This document shows, one piece after another, positions 34,260-42,966 of a stretch of 64,000 bases of DNA. The stretch is from JBBDIK01 sp964640385 (GTDB taxonomy: Bacteria; Actinomycetota; UBA4738; JBBDHU01): contig CAZXFL010000010.1 in the NCBI GenBank assembly GCA_964640385.1, positions 8,361-72,360 of the forward strand, in the 5' to 3' direction. The notes beneath the pieces were generated by a model. It did not search any database and was not told the origin of the DNA. It saw nothing but the letters and a program-made list of their open reading frames with translations. How positions within the stretch are numbered: the first letter of the stretch is position 1; each line of letters begins with the position of its first letter. Made by a program: the position numbers and the translations under genes.

Positions 34260-34424
34260 TCACCCGCCATTCGCGGCTGCGGAGGGCGGAGGTTCACTCG
34301 GAGGCAACTCACAGGTGGCTCCATCCGCCGCCACCGTCGTGACGACGTAGGTCAGCGCGAACAGCGTTGTCGCCATGCTTGCGATCGCGATGCTCGCGAC
34401 CACCTGCTCCGATCGGTCCCTCAT
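34260..34424 (-). CDS. 54-residue single-pass membrane protein
   Basis: This 54-codon frame starts with ATG at 34424 and is preceded by GGAGGGG, a good ribosome-binding site. The product has a short polar N-terminus (MRDRSEQ), one membrane helix (VVASIAIASMATTLFALTYV) and a Pro/Ser/Glu-rich tail with one cysteine (GATCELPPSEPPPS). Codon use is as GC-rich as the neighbours. It lies 130 bases after the vanY-type gene and may be the last gene of that operon. No family is recognised. Confidence 0.5.
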   Translation of the reverse strand: MRDRSEQVVASIAIASMATTLFALTYVVTTVAADGATCELPPSEPPPSAAANGG

Positions 34425-34554
34425 GTGCCTCACCCCTCCGTCGTCTGCGTGACTACCGCGTCTCGACCACCAGTTCCCTCATGCGTTCAGGTTCGGCGGC
34501 GCACATCCACGGGGAGTCGGTCCGGAGTCAAGAAGGGCTCAAGGGCTTCGGAGC

Positions 34555-35748
34555 TCAGCGGGTCGGCGGCCGCTGGTACTCGAAGTGCATCGCGTCGGGC
34601 ACGATCCAGCCGCCGCCCCAAGTGAACCCCCAGTCGCGGAAGATCTCGACCAAGCGCCGGTCCTGCCGGGGCACGCCGCCGAACGGGTTCTCGGCCGCGT
34701 TCAGATCGAAGGCGATCCCCCAGGCGTGATGCGAGAGGCCCAGCCCGGGATCCCGGTTGATGAACCGGGGCGAATAGCAGCCGTCGCTCGAGTGAATCAG
34801 GTGGCCCAATCCCTGGCGTCGGATCTCACGGAGCGCCCCGATGAGCTGGGGGAAGATGCCGCGGTTGCAGCGGATCTTGCCGAGCAGCGGCACGCGCTTG
34901 GTGGCCAGGTGCGCCCGCTCCCAGTCGGGGTCGATCTGCAGGTACCCATGAGGCGACGGCCGCGCCGCGAACTCCCCGAACAGCTCCTTCAGCGACACGG
35001 GAGGAAGGACCGCGTCGCCCTGCCGGAAGTAAGGCGTTTCGCCCGGGCGGCGGATCTGCATCGGGCCAGGGGTCAGCGACTGGAGCGCTCGCGTGAGGGC
35101 CCGGTCGCGGACGTGTTGCCGGGGGTCGATCAGTGCGTAGCGGGGGCGGGTGACGCCGAGGCGCCTCGCGGTCTTCGTGGATGCGAGCACCTCGTGCGCC
35201 CCGACCAGCTCGTCGGGAAGGATGCCGGCGACCTCGACCTCGACACCCCCGAACCGCAGCGTGGCGCCGGGCCCGAGCCGCCTGAGGCGCGCGGACGACT
35301 CCCCCAGGAATACCGAGCGCCCACCGAGCTCCTCGACACCCCGGCGCTCGCCCGGCGGCACGAACGGCCGGTAGCTCCCGGGATCGACGCCGGCGACCTC
35401 CATCGGGATGGCCAGGCGCTTCCGTGGATGATCGACCAGGGGTCCGTTATCGGAACGCGACGACGTCATCCACGCCGTGCCGCTGCGAACCACCGTCACG
35501 TTCTCGACCGCATTCAGCCGCTCCGCCGCCGACCGGAACCCGGAGGGCATCCGTCCGGGCGTCCACGCCAGGAGCGCGTCGGGGGCCTCCGGCCGCCGCT
35601 CGATCGAGTCCGGCTGCACGGCCCGGACCGAGCCGGGACCACCACGTGGGGTGACGGCGGTGCCCTGGATCGCAAGCATCGCCGTCGCGCCCAAGACGAT
35701 GCCCGCGACGCCGGCCGCGATGACGCCGATCGCGCGACCGGCCTTCAC
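34555..35748 (-). CDS. VanY-type D-alanyl-D-alanine carboxypeptidase with extra outside domain
   Basis: The 397-residue protein starts with GTG overlapping the anti-sigma stop (GTGA). It has one N-terminal membrane helix (AIGVIAAGVAGIVLGATAML). A middle domain (about residues 65-220) resembles the MacB/FtsX periplasmic core (ERLNAVENVTVVRSG, later LGPGATLRFGGVEVEVAGI). A C-terminal peptidase M15/VanY domain follows. Zinc ligands are visible in LSHHAWGIAFDLN and DAMHFEYQ, with the family HSSDGCYSPRFIN segment before them. It trims peptidoglycan stem peptides. The fusion with a MacB-like domain is unusual. Confidence 0.83.
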   Translation of the reverse strand: MKAGRAIGVIAAGVAGIVLGATAMLAIQGTAVTPRGGPGSVRAVQPDSIERRPEAPDALLAWTPGRMPSGFRSAAERLNAVENVTVVRSGTAWMTSSRSDNGPLVDHPRKRLAIPMEVAGVDPGSYRPFVPPGERRGVEELGGRSVFLGESSARLRRLGPGATLRFGGVEVEVAGILPDELVGAHEVLASTKTARRLGVTRPRYALIDPRQHVRDRALTRALQSLTPGPMQIRRPGETPYFRQGDAVLPPVSLKELFGEFAARPSPHGYLQIDPDWERAHLATKRVPLLGKIRCNRGIFPQLIGALREIRRQGLGHLIHSSDGCYSPRFINRDPGLGLSHHAWGIAFDLNAAENPFGGVPRQDRRLVEIFRDWGFTWGGGWIVPDAMHFEYQRPPTR

Positions 35749-37673
35749 ACCGACGGCTCCAGGGAGGCGGAGATCGCGAGGGCATCCGCCAGCTCCAGGC
35801 CGGGAACGCGGACGGACACGTAGCGTCCGTCCTCGACCCATTCCAGTTCCTGATGCTCCGGCGACCACCGGCCGGTCACCCCTCGAACCCGTACCGCGGC
35901 CTGATCGTTGCCGCTCGCTGGAGGCAGGACTTCTCCCGGCGCTTCGTAGATACGCACGCCGTAACCGCCCGGCTCCGCGCCGGAGCGGCCGTACACCAAA
36001 CGGACCGCACGACGAGGACCGAACGACTCGATCTCGGCAACGACGAGATGTGAGCCCCCCGGGAGCACCGCGGGAACCAGGACCGGGAACCCCGCGCCCG
36101 ACGTCAGTTCGTCTGCGCGGACCTGTTCGATACGGAGTCCGTCGTCCGTCGAACGGACCGGTGGATCTTCACCCCGGACGGGCAGCGAGGCCGCGATGTC
36201 GAGCAGTTCCTCGCGACGCAGGTTGGACTCGAGCTGAATGTCCCAGCCGCCGCCCTGGATCGCGACCCGCCGCCCGGCCGATCCACCCGTCGCCGGCAGA
36301 TAGGAGGCGATAGATCCTCCGGGAAGGACCACGCGTTCGGCGAACGCAGGCGCCGGAACCGGCTCAGTCGCCGGGCGCTCACGGATCCGCAGCCACGAGA
36401 GCCCGTCCGCGTAGGACAGGATCGTTCCACCCGAGCGCTCCTGGAACACGCCGGACCGGTACGGGCGCAATCCGTGCAGGCGCGCCGGCACCACCGGATC
36501 GAAACCTGCCGCCCCCGCGAGTTCTGTGCGCGGAACATCGCGGAACCCTTCGTCCTGTCCGCCGCCCGGGACCAAGAAGAGGGCCGACGGCACGGGCTCC
36601 AACGACAGATCCTCCAGCCGGACGTCAAGCACCTCGTCGCCCGCCCGCTCGGTCGGGATCCCGAACCGGGACGTCCACAAGGCACGATCCTCACCGGGAG
36701 CCGCCGTGACGACGGTACGGAGGGGGAACCAGCTCTCCGCGTCCAGCCAGACGTGAACCCGATCGGCCGGGTACAGCGGCCGCCAGATCCCCGCCTGCTG
36801 GAAGAACGCGAGGAGCGGAGCCGCATCCCGTGCGGACATCCGAAGCTCGACGGCGCGCCGACCGTCGACCACGGCTTCTCCGACCACATCCACGCGGTCA
36901 GAGCCCGCGAGCGACGTGACCGGAAGGATGATGTCCGTCGGCATCGGTGCATCGGCGTCGAACGGCGGGCGACCCGAGATCAGGGTCTCGGACGTTCGGC
37001 CCGGCGCCGTGTCGACACAGGTCACGACGTCCTGCGATACGCACGCGTCGGGGCCGCGAAGCATCCACCGGTCCCCGTCGATGCGAAGTTCGGTGTCGTT
37101 CCGGGGCCACGATCGTCCGGGATAGTCGGTGAGGTCCCGCACCTGAGCGAGAAAGCGCTCGGGCGAGGCGAACGCGACGTCGACGGCGAACTCGCGCTTC
37201 GGCACGTCGGGGTGCCAGTTCCACTCGACCACGTGATACGTCGCCCGGTAGGCCTCAAGGTTGGTCGCGGCTTCAGCGATCTGTCTCGGGATCCTCGATG
37301 CGGTCGCCGGGGCCGCCCGCCGGAACAGGATGCCCCCCGACACGAGCAGCGCGCCCATCACCATCCCTACCAGCGCCGCGGCGGCGAGCGCGCGCAGCGG
37401 GATCCTCGAACGCGCGGCACGAGACGCCTTGGAACGCAACGGGATCGGCGTCTTACCCTCTTGCGACGCGGCGCGCACCCGTTCCATGATCGGGGCGACG
37501 AGGTCGGGGACCGGTTCGGCGACGCGCACCCGCACATCGGTCCGGAGCCGCTGGGCGCCGTCCGCGAACGCCGCGCACCGCGCGCAGGTCTCGACGTGTG
37601 CTCGCGCGTCTTCGGGGAGCCGTTCGCCGTCCATCGCGGCCGAGAGCGCCAACTGCGCCTTGTTACACCTCAC
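35745..37673 (-). CDS. Anti-sigma factor with zinc finger and RseB-like outside domain
   Basis: The 642-residue membrane protein starts (GTG) with a ZAS zinc finger: Cys3, His26, Cys30 and Cys33 (HVETCARC) in the usual spacing. A single membrane helix follows (LAAAALVGMVMGALLVSGGIL, near residue 110). The outside part is long: first a LolA/RseB-like domain (YHVVEWNWHPDVPKREFAVD, WFPLRTVV), later a DUF4367-like end (LELADALAISASLEPSV). The zinc finger should hold the ECF sigma factor just upstream, while the outside domain senses envelope stress or lipid-linked material. It overlaps the sigma gene by 11 bases. Confidence 0.85.
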   Translation of the reverse strand: MRCNKAQLALSAAMDGERLPEDARAHVETCARCAAFADGAQRLRTDVRVRVAEPVPDLVAPIMERVRAASQEGKTPIPLRSKASRAARSRIPLRALAAAALVGMVMGALLVSGGILFRRAAPATASRIPRQIAEAATNLEAYRATYHVVEWNWHPDVPKREFAVDVAFASPERFLAQVRDLTDYPGRSWPRNDTELRIDGDRWMLRGPDACVSQDVVTCVDTAPGRTSETLISGRPPFDADAPMPTDIILPVTSLAGSDRVDVVGEAVVDGRRAVELRMSARDAAPLLAFFQQAGIWRPLYPADRVHVWLDAESWFPLRTVVTAAPGEDRALWTSRFGIPTERAGDEVLDVRLEDLSLEPVPSALFLVPGGGQDEGFRDVPRTELAGAAGFDPVVPARLHGLRPYRSGVFQERSGGTILSYADGLSWLRIRERPATEPVPAPAFAERVVLPGGSIASYLPATGGSAGRRVAIQGGGWDIQLESNLRREELLDIAASLPVRGEDPPVRSTDDGLRIEQVRADELTSGAGFPVLVPAVLPGGSHLVVAEIESFGPRRAVRLVYGRSGAEPGGYGVRIYEAPGEVLPPASGNDQAAVRVRGVTGRWSPEHQELEWVEDGRYVSVRVPGLELADALAISASLEPSV

Positions 37674-38181
37674 CGGCAACCTCCCCCTCGGATAGGTCCG
37701 ACATGAGCTGTGCCCGGGCGCGGAAGACCCGGCTCTTGAGCGTCCCAATCTTGGTCCGCAAGACGACCGATGCATCGGCGTACGGCAGACCGAATACCTC
37801 GATCAACAGGAACGGCTCCCGGAGCTTGTCCGGCAGAGCGTCGATCGCCATCGTGATCTCGGCCCGCGACTGCTGGTCCGTCGCCGCGGTGACCGGAGTC
37901 TCCAGCACCGGCCGGGACGCCTTCCGCATCGCGTCGAGCGCGCAGTTCCGCACGATCTGCAGGAGCCACGACGAGAACTTCGAATCCCCGCGGAAGGATG
38001 GCAGGAAGCGGAAGGCTCGAACGAACGCCTCCTGCGTCACGTCCTCGGCCAGGTGCGTGTCGCGCGTCAGCGAACACGCGAACCGCCACGCGTCCGCCTG
38101 CGAGGCACGCACCAGATCCTCGAAGGCATCGGGGTCTCCACGTTGCGCGCGGCGCAGGACGCTCGGATCCGGTTCCTGCAT
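37663..38181 (-). CDS. ECF-type RNA polymerase sigma factor
   Basis: The 172-residue protein has sigma region 2 (DVTQEAFVRAFRFLPSFRGDSKFSSWLLQIVRN) and region 4 (LPDKLREPFLLIEVFGLPYADASVVLRTKIGTLKSRVFRAR). This is the sigma-E/SigE family without region 1 or 3. The ATG at 38181 has GGGAGAGGGG right before it, a better start than the ATG twelve bases upstream at 38193. It is followed by its anti-sigma gene, and the rest of the operon holds envelope genes that are likely targets. Confidence 0.92.
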   Translation of the reverse strand: MQEPDPSVLRRAQRGDPDAFEDLVRASQADAWRFACSLTRDTHLAEDVTQEAFVRAFRFLPSFRGDSKFSSWLLQIVRNCALDAMRKASRPVLETPVTAATDQQSRAEITMAIDALPDKLREPFLLIEVFGLPYADASVVLRTKIGTLKSRVFRARAQLMSDLSEGEVAGEV

Positions 38182-38220
38182 CCCCTCTCCCACGTCGGGC
38201 CGCTTGGTTCCAGCCTACGC

Positions 38221-40038
38221 TCACCCGAGGCGCGCCCGGCGCAGCCGTTCCATCGCCTCCGCGATCGAGAAGAGCTGCGTGCGCGGGAGATTGCCGGAAA
38301 CGCTGTAGGTTCCACTCGTATCGTTCGGGCTCGCGGGCCACGCCACCTCCGGCGTCGCGTCCCACTGGTTCACGCTCCGGGGGCTGGCGGTGACCGCCGG
38401 CGTACCGGCGACATCGGTGGGAACGGGATCGCTCCCGCATCCGAAGCCGCCGCCGCCGTAGGAGAACGTGACGGGGTGCATCCCGCCTGCCGTCGGAACG
38501 TCGACCTGCATGGATCCGGTCACATGGCCGCCGAGATCTCCCCAGGCCTCGGGGGAAGCATCCGACAGCTTCGCCCCGGCGGGCAGTCCTGCCGGCGGGA
38601 CGAACGGGACCGTCAGGACCGAACCGAGGAACCGGGAGGCCTGTTCGACGGTGCGCATGGGGTGTTCCTTGGACGATCCCTTCACCCGTGTCACGAGACG
38701 ACCCTCGTGGCCGGCGACCTCGATGGAGACGCGCCTGTACGCGGCGTGCCCGTCGTGAACGCCGTAGATGGTCGCAGCTACGCGCCAAGAGTCCTGGGTG
38801 CGTTCGGATCCGGTGATCACGTAGCCCATGTTCCGGTAGCGCGTGAGTCCAGGCCCGACCGGCTTGTCGAGGAACACGCCCGTCTCGACCGGCTCCCAGA
38901 TCCACGCGCTGAGGAACGCCTGCGCCGTACCCAGCGCCCGCATCTGGTCCAGAGATGCGCGCTCGGGAACCACGGGACTCCACACCGGATCCCAGGCGTA
39001 GTCGGCGAAGCTCCACCGATGCGTCGCCAGGTCGAGCGTCGCCAGGTCACGCTGTCCGTCCGCGTCGATCGTTCCGAAAACGACCGAGAGACCGTCGGGG
39101 GCTACGGCGGGCCGAACGAGCGGATCGAAGCGTTGCTCGCCCGAGAGCTCGACGACGAGGCTCGCGCTGCCCCCACCGACCCGAGGGCCGATCGCGGCCT
39201 CCATGTCGCCATCGGGCTGCCGCCGGACGACGACGTTGGTGTACTCGCCCACGCGCTCCCAATGCGCTTGCTGGGTGCCGTAGGCAAGTTCACCGGTTCC
39301 ATCGTCTGAGAGTCCCTCGAAGGAACCCGGACGGTCTGAACCGTAGAGCGGAACGATGTCGGAACCACCTGCGCCGGGTTCCGCAACCGCAAGGCGCTTG
39401 CCGGTCCATGTCGGAACCGACCAGCCGACCCCGGCACGTTCGAACAGCCCCGTCGCCAGGTCGAGCACCCAGATGACCGATCCGTCGGTGAACGGGTCAT
39501 CGCCGGCGGTGACGACCGCGAACGCGAGCCGGTCGCCGTCGGGCGCATGCGACCAGGTCAGCGAACGGATCTCTGCGGCAACCGGCCGGCCTCCGGACGT
39601 GATGGCCCCGACGGATCTGCGGTTCGAGCCGTCGGCAGCCGCCATCCAGATCTCCGAGCGGCCATCTCGCTGCGCGACGAACGCGATCGTCCGGGCCGTG
39701 TCGGCGAACGCCGGACTCGAGAGCCCCGGCATCGAGAAGAGCTTGTGGGCCTGCGAGCCGTCGGGCATCGCGGTCCACAGGTTGGTACAGCGGACGAACA
39801 GGAGGCCGCCGACCGCTTGGTCGCTCCGCGGCCACGTGCGGAACGGCATCGGGTCGATCGGATCGAGCGACCGGATCTGCGCTGCTGGGATATGTGGTGC
39901 CGATGCGGCCGATCCGGAGGACATCGAGCGGACGACCATCGGGATGGAGGCCGCGACCAACAGCGCCGCAACCGCACCGGCGATCAACGGCGCCGGGATC
40001 CGCGGTCGAGGTTTCGGTATCGCGACCGAGGCCCTCAC
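38221..40038 (-). CDS. Membrane-anchored WD40/TolB-like beta-propeller protein
   Basis: The 605-residue protein starts with GTG overlapping the preceding stop (GTGA). It has one N-terminal helix (LIAGAVAALLVAASIPMVV) and an outside propeller with repeated TolB-type blades (RTIAFVAQRDGRSEIWMAAADG, LAFAVVTAGDD). A C-terminal part (FLGSVLTVPFVPPAGLPAGAK, then GTYSVSGNL) resembles the DUF4367-like end of the anti-sigma protein. It has no catalytic motif. A role in envelope sensing together with the sigma/anti-sigma pair is inferred from context. Confidence 0.7.
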   Translation of the reverse strand: MRASVAIPKPRPRIPAPLIAGAVAALLVAASIPMVVRSMSSGSAASAPHIPAAQIRSLDPIDPMPFRTWPRSDQAVGGLLFVRCTNLWTAMPDGSQAHKLFSMPGLSSPAFADTARTIAFVAQRDGRSEIWMAAADGSNRRSVGAITSGGRPVAAEIRSLTWSHAPDGDRLAFAVVTAGDDPFTDGSVIWVLDLATGLFERAGVGWSVPTWTGKRLAVAEPGAGGSDIVPLYGSDRPGSFEGLSDDGTGELAYGTQQAHWERVGEYTNVVVRRQPDGDMEAAIGPRVGGGSASLVVELSGEQRFDPLVRPAVAPDGLSVVFGTIDADGQRDLATLDLATHRWSFADYAWDPVWSPVVPERASLDQMRALGTAQAFLSAWIWEPVETGVFLDKPVGPGLTRYRNMGYVITGSERTQDSWRVAATIYGVHDGHAAYRRVSIEVAGHEGRLVTRVKGSSKEHPMRTVEQASRFLGSVLTVPFVPPAGLPAGAKLSDASPEAWGDLGGHVTGSMQVDVPTAGGMHPVTFSYGGGGFGCGSDPVPTDVAGTPAVTASPRSVNQWDATPEVAWPASPNDTSGTYSVSGNLPRTQLFSIAEAMERLRRARLG

Positions 40039-40796
40039 GATCCGTTCCCCTTCCCTGCGCGTGACCGAAGGCTGGGCGCCGACGGCGCCTCGAACTCCAC
40101 GAACTGCGGCGAACGCCGCCTCCTCTTCGCCAGCCGCGAACACAGCAGCGCGGCGCCCAAGCCCGCGACGAACGCCACGATCACGAGGGGCCAGGGCACG
40201 TCTGAGCCCGTGTCTCCCCGCAGCGTCGGTGGAGGAACGTCCGCTGTCTTCGGTGCGGCTTCCGTCGCTTCGAGACGATCGACCTGCCGCTGCAGCTCGT
40301 CGCGGTCGCGGCCGACGCGCTCCAACCGTCGCTCTACCTCGCCCAATCGGAACGCCTTGCGCTGGAGTTGCGACACCGCGACGGAGTCCGCGATGTAGAT
40401 GGTGCTGTCGCTCAGGTCTCCCAGGATCCGGTGACAACCGGGGTCGCACACGCGGACGTGGTAGGTCCCGGTCGCAACGTCGGGGACGACGAACGATACG
40501 TTGACCGCGGCCAATCCGTTCCCACCGCCATGCACGTTCGCGGAACCCACCTGGATCGCGTTCGCAGGCAGTCGGTCTCCGCCAGCGTTCCCACGGAATA
40601 GGTACACGTCCCACCGGAGGGCACTCGGGGATCCGTTGACCGATACGTCGCTATCGTGCGCCTTGGCCGTCTGTCCGACCACGAGGTGCTGGTCGGGCCA
40701 GTCCAGGTAGGTGTAGCCCCCCGCCTCGGCCGCGGACCCGCCGCCGAGGACCAGTCCCAGAACCGTCACGCAGATCGCCCATCGCAGCCACACCAT
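40035..40796 (-). CDS. Exported beta-sandwich protein with coiled coil and C-terminal membrane helix
   Basis: The 253-residue protein has a signal peptide (residues 1-25) and a beta-sandwich-like domain with one cysteine pair (VRVCDPGCHRIL). A coiled coil (FRLGEVERRLERVGRDRDELQRQVDRLEA, about residues 148-178) and a C-terminal helix (WPLVIVAFVAGLGAALLC) with a basic tail (AKRRRRS) follow. It is thus held at the cell surface by its C-terminus. It is the first gene of the sigma-containing operon. No family recognised. Confidence 0.65.
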   Translation of the reverse strand: MVWLRWAICVTVLGLVLGGGSAAEAGGYTYLDWPDQHLVVGQTAKAHDSDVSVNGSPSALRWDVYLFRGNAGGDRLPANAIQVGSANVHGGGNGLAAVNVSFVVPDVATGTYHVRVCDPGCHRILGDLSDSTIYIADSVAVSQLQRKAFRLGEVERRLERVGRDRDELQRQVDRLEATEAAPKTADVPPPTLRGDTGSDVPWPLVIVAFVAGLGAALLCSRLAKRRRRSPQFVEFEAPSAPSLRSRAGKGNGS

Positions 40797-40869
40797 CCCG
40801 AACCCCTCTCTCAGCCTTCAGTCAGATGACCGGCCGACGGGCCCAGAAGTTCGCGATAGGGTCCAGATC

Positions 40870-41088
40870 GTGCTCGGTGAACAGGAGGCGACCGTTCAGG
40901 GACTCCGGGACTTCGACGTCCACGGGGTGGCCTACGCGGACGTGACGATCCGTCTGGCCGATGGCCTCGTCCTGAACGCCCGCCTGGGACCGGAGGCCGT
41001 TCCCGAAGGGCTCGCCGTCGGAGACCACGTCCTCGCGATGGTCGCCGCCAACCTGCTCGTGTCGCTGCGGCGCCCCGGGACCCCGTAG
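40870..41088 (+). CDS. Small stand-alone TOBE-like domain protein
   Basis: This 72-residue GTG-started product resembles the C-terminal TOBE (OB-fold) domain of ABC importer ATPases: a polar strand VTIRLADGLVLNARLG, then GLAVGDHVLAMVAANLLVSL. Stand-alone TOBE domains bind oxyanions such as molybdate in molbindins; here no molybdate gene is near. The ribosome-binding site is weak. It may be real but could be a fragment. Confidence 0.5.
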   Translation: MLGEQEATVQGLRDFDVHGVAYADVTIRLADGLVLNARLGPEAVPEGLAVGDHVLAMVAANLLVSLRRPGTP

Positions 41089-41129
41089 ACTCGACCGGCC
41101 GCAGCAGCCCGTCGGAGAGAGGAGCACCG

Positions 41130-41642
41130 ATGCCCACCGCCAACTTCGTCACCAACAAGGGGAGCTTCACCGTCCGCCTCATGCCGGACCACGCCCCCAA
41201 CACCGTCGCCAACTTCGTCGACCTCGCGAAGGGAATGAAGGAATGGCGCGATCCCCGCGACGGCCAGGCCAAGACGGAACCGCTCTACGACGGCACGGTG
41301 TTCCACCGCGTCATCGACGGCTTCATGATCCAGGGCGGTGACCCCGAGGGAACCGGCACGGGCGGTCCCGGCTACCGCTTCGATGATGAATGCCCGCCCG
41401 ACGGGCCGAGCTTCGACCGGCCCGGCCTGCTCGCCATGGCCAACGCGGGGCCGGGAACCAACGGCTCGCAGTTCTTCGTGACCGTCGCGACGGCCGTATG
41501 GCTGACCGGCAAGCACACGATCTTCGGCGAGGTCACCGACGGCTACGACGTGGTCGAGTCGATCGGCAAGGTCGCGACGGGGGCCATGGACCGCCCCGCC
41601 GACGACGTCGTCCTGGAACGCGTGGAGATCGCAGAGGACTGA
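41130..41642 (+). CDS. ppiB: Cyclophilin-type peptidyl-prolyl isomerase (cytoplasmic)
   Basis: The 170-residue protein lacks a signal and has the complete cyclophilin core: TVFHRVIDGFMIQGGD with the active-site Arg, LAMANAGPGTNGSQFFVT and TIFGEVTDGYDVV. It helps cytoplasmic protein folding by proline isomerisation. It is preceded by GAGAGGAG. A second, membrane-anchored cyclophilin is encoded at 49.4 kb. Confidence 0.94.
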   Translation: MPTANFVTNKGSFTVRLMPDHAPNTVANFVDLAKGMKEWRDPRDGQAKTEPLYDGTVFHRVIDGFMIQGGDPEGTGTGGPGYRFDDECPPDGPSFDRPGLLAMANAGPGTNGSQFFVTVATAVWLTGKHTIFGEVTDGYDVVESIGKVATGAMDRPADDVVLERVEIAED

Positions 41643-41647
41643 TCCTG

Positions 41648-42748
41648 ATGGACACAGCCGCCCGGATCATCGTCTTCTTGGCCGGCGCGGCGCTCGTTAG
41701 TGCAACGTTGCTCTCGGCGGTCAGGACGACCGTGCTTCCCCGCGGCATCCCCAGCATCCTCACCCGCGTCGTCTTCAATTCCATCCGTCGGATCATGCGA
41801 CTCCTGGCCGGCCCCCACCCCTCATACGGGCGCCGCGACCGGGTCATGGCCTATTTCGGACCCGTCGGCCTCTTCGCGATGCTGGCGACGTGGCTCGCGC
41901 TCGTGTTCCTGGGCTACACCGCGATGTTCTGGGCACTCGGCCACTCGGCGCGCGAGTCGTTCATCGCCAGCGGCTCGTCGCTGTTCACGCTGGGCTTCGA
42001 GGAACCGCTCACGGTCCCCTCTACGCTCCTCGTGTTCACCGAGGCCGCGATCGGCCTCATGCTGCTCGCCCTGCTGATTACGTTCCTGCCCAGCCTATAC
42101 AGTGCCTACTCGCGACGCGAGGCGGCCGTGACGCGGCTCGCGGTCCGCGCCGGGACTCCGCCGTCGGGCGTTCGCATGATCATCCTCAGCCACGAACTCG
42201 GGTTCATCGACCACCCGCGGGAGATCGCGGTCCGGTGGGGCGACCTGCAGGACTGGTTCGCAGCGATCGCGGAGTCGCACCAATCCTTCCCGGCCCTCAC
42301 GTTCTTCCGGTCCCCGCAGCCCGACCGATCGTGGATAACAGCCGCGGGCGCGGCGCTGGACGGAGCGGCGCTCCGCTCGACCGTGGTGGACGGTCCCAGG
42401 GACGTGGAGGCCGAGTTCTGTCTGGCCACGGGGACGTTGGCGCTCGGCGAGGTCGCCCACTACTTCGGGATCCTGCACACCCACATGCATCCGGATCCCG
42501 AAGGCGAGATCTCGATCCCACGCGAGGAGTTCGACGCGGCGTGCGACGATCTGGCATCCGCCGGCGTGCCGCTGAAGCCTCGCGACGGGGCATGGACCGC
42601 GTTCGCCGCGGCCCGCGCCGGCTACGACGCGGCCCTCGTGATGATCTGCCGGTTGATCGATGCGCCGGAGGCTCCGTGGTCCTCCGACCGGGACCGCACC
42701 GCCTGGGTCCCGAAGCTCAACCCCAAGGCCGGCGCGCACGGTCACTAG
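41648..42748 (+). CDS. Two-helix ion-channel-like membrane protein
   Basis: The 366-residue protein has three to four N-terminal membrane helices. A re-entrant pore-like segment FIASGSSLFTLGFEEPLT sits between the last two, the pattern of small potassium channel-related proteins; the filter is TLGF rather than TVGYG. The rest is a soluble cytoplasmic domain without recognised ligand motif. It starts five bases after the cyclophilin stop. Ion selectivity is unknown. Confidence 0.65.
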   Translation: MDTAARIIVFLAGAALVSATLLSAVRTTVLPRGIPSILTRVVFNSIRRIMRLLAGPHPSYGRRDRVMAYFGPVGLFAMLATWLALVFLGYTAMFWALGHSARESFIASGSSLFTLGFEEPLTVPSTLLVFTEAAIGLMLLALLITFLPSLYSAYSRREAAVTRLAVRAGTPPSGVRMIILSHELGFIDHPREIAVRWGDLQDWFAAIAESHQSFPALTFFRSPQPDRSWITAAGAALDGAALRSTVVDGPRDVEAEFCLATGTLALGEVAHYFGILHTHMHPDPEGEISIPREEFDAACDDLASAGVPLKPRDGAWTAFAAARAGYDAALVMICRLIDAPEAPWSSDRDRTAWVPKLNPKAGAHGH

Positions 42749-42906
42749 GGACCGGGCGAGCTCACGGACTGGGTCGCCACCGGGGTCACGCTCGCCGGCA
42801 CATCCTCGAACTCAGGGTCTGGCGGAGAATAGGTCAAGGCGCCGATCCCGAACCCCGCGGCGGCGACGAGCAGCAGTGCGAGCACCCAGAGCAGGACGCG
42901 TTTCAC
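42745..42906 (-). CDS. 53-residue membrane-anchored small protein
   Basis: A 53-codon frame starts with GTG at 42906 and overlaps the end of the channel-like gene by three bases. The product has a basic start (VKR), a hydrophobic helix (VLLWVLALLLVAAAGFGIGAL) and an acidic, Pro/Ser/Thr-rich outside tail. The layout is that of a real small membrane protein, but no strong ribosome-binding site precedes it. Confidence 0.42.
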   Translation of the reverse strand: MKRVLLWVLALLLVAAAGFGIGALTYSPPDPEFEDVPASVTPVATQSVSSPGP

Positions 42907-42966
42907 CGCAGCAGGCTACACCGATGACTTGACACACGGCGCCAACAGCATGCCGGGCGGTCAGAT

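Noticed and set aside
34148..34342. 64-codon plus-strand frame behind the YyaL gene
   Set aside because: It has no ribosome-binding site or protein-like pattern and overlaps the better-supported small minus-strand gene.
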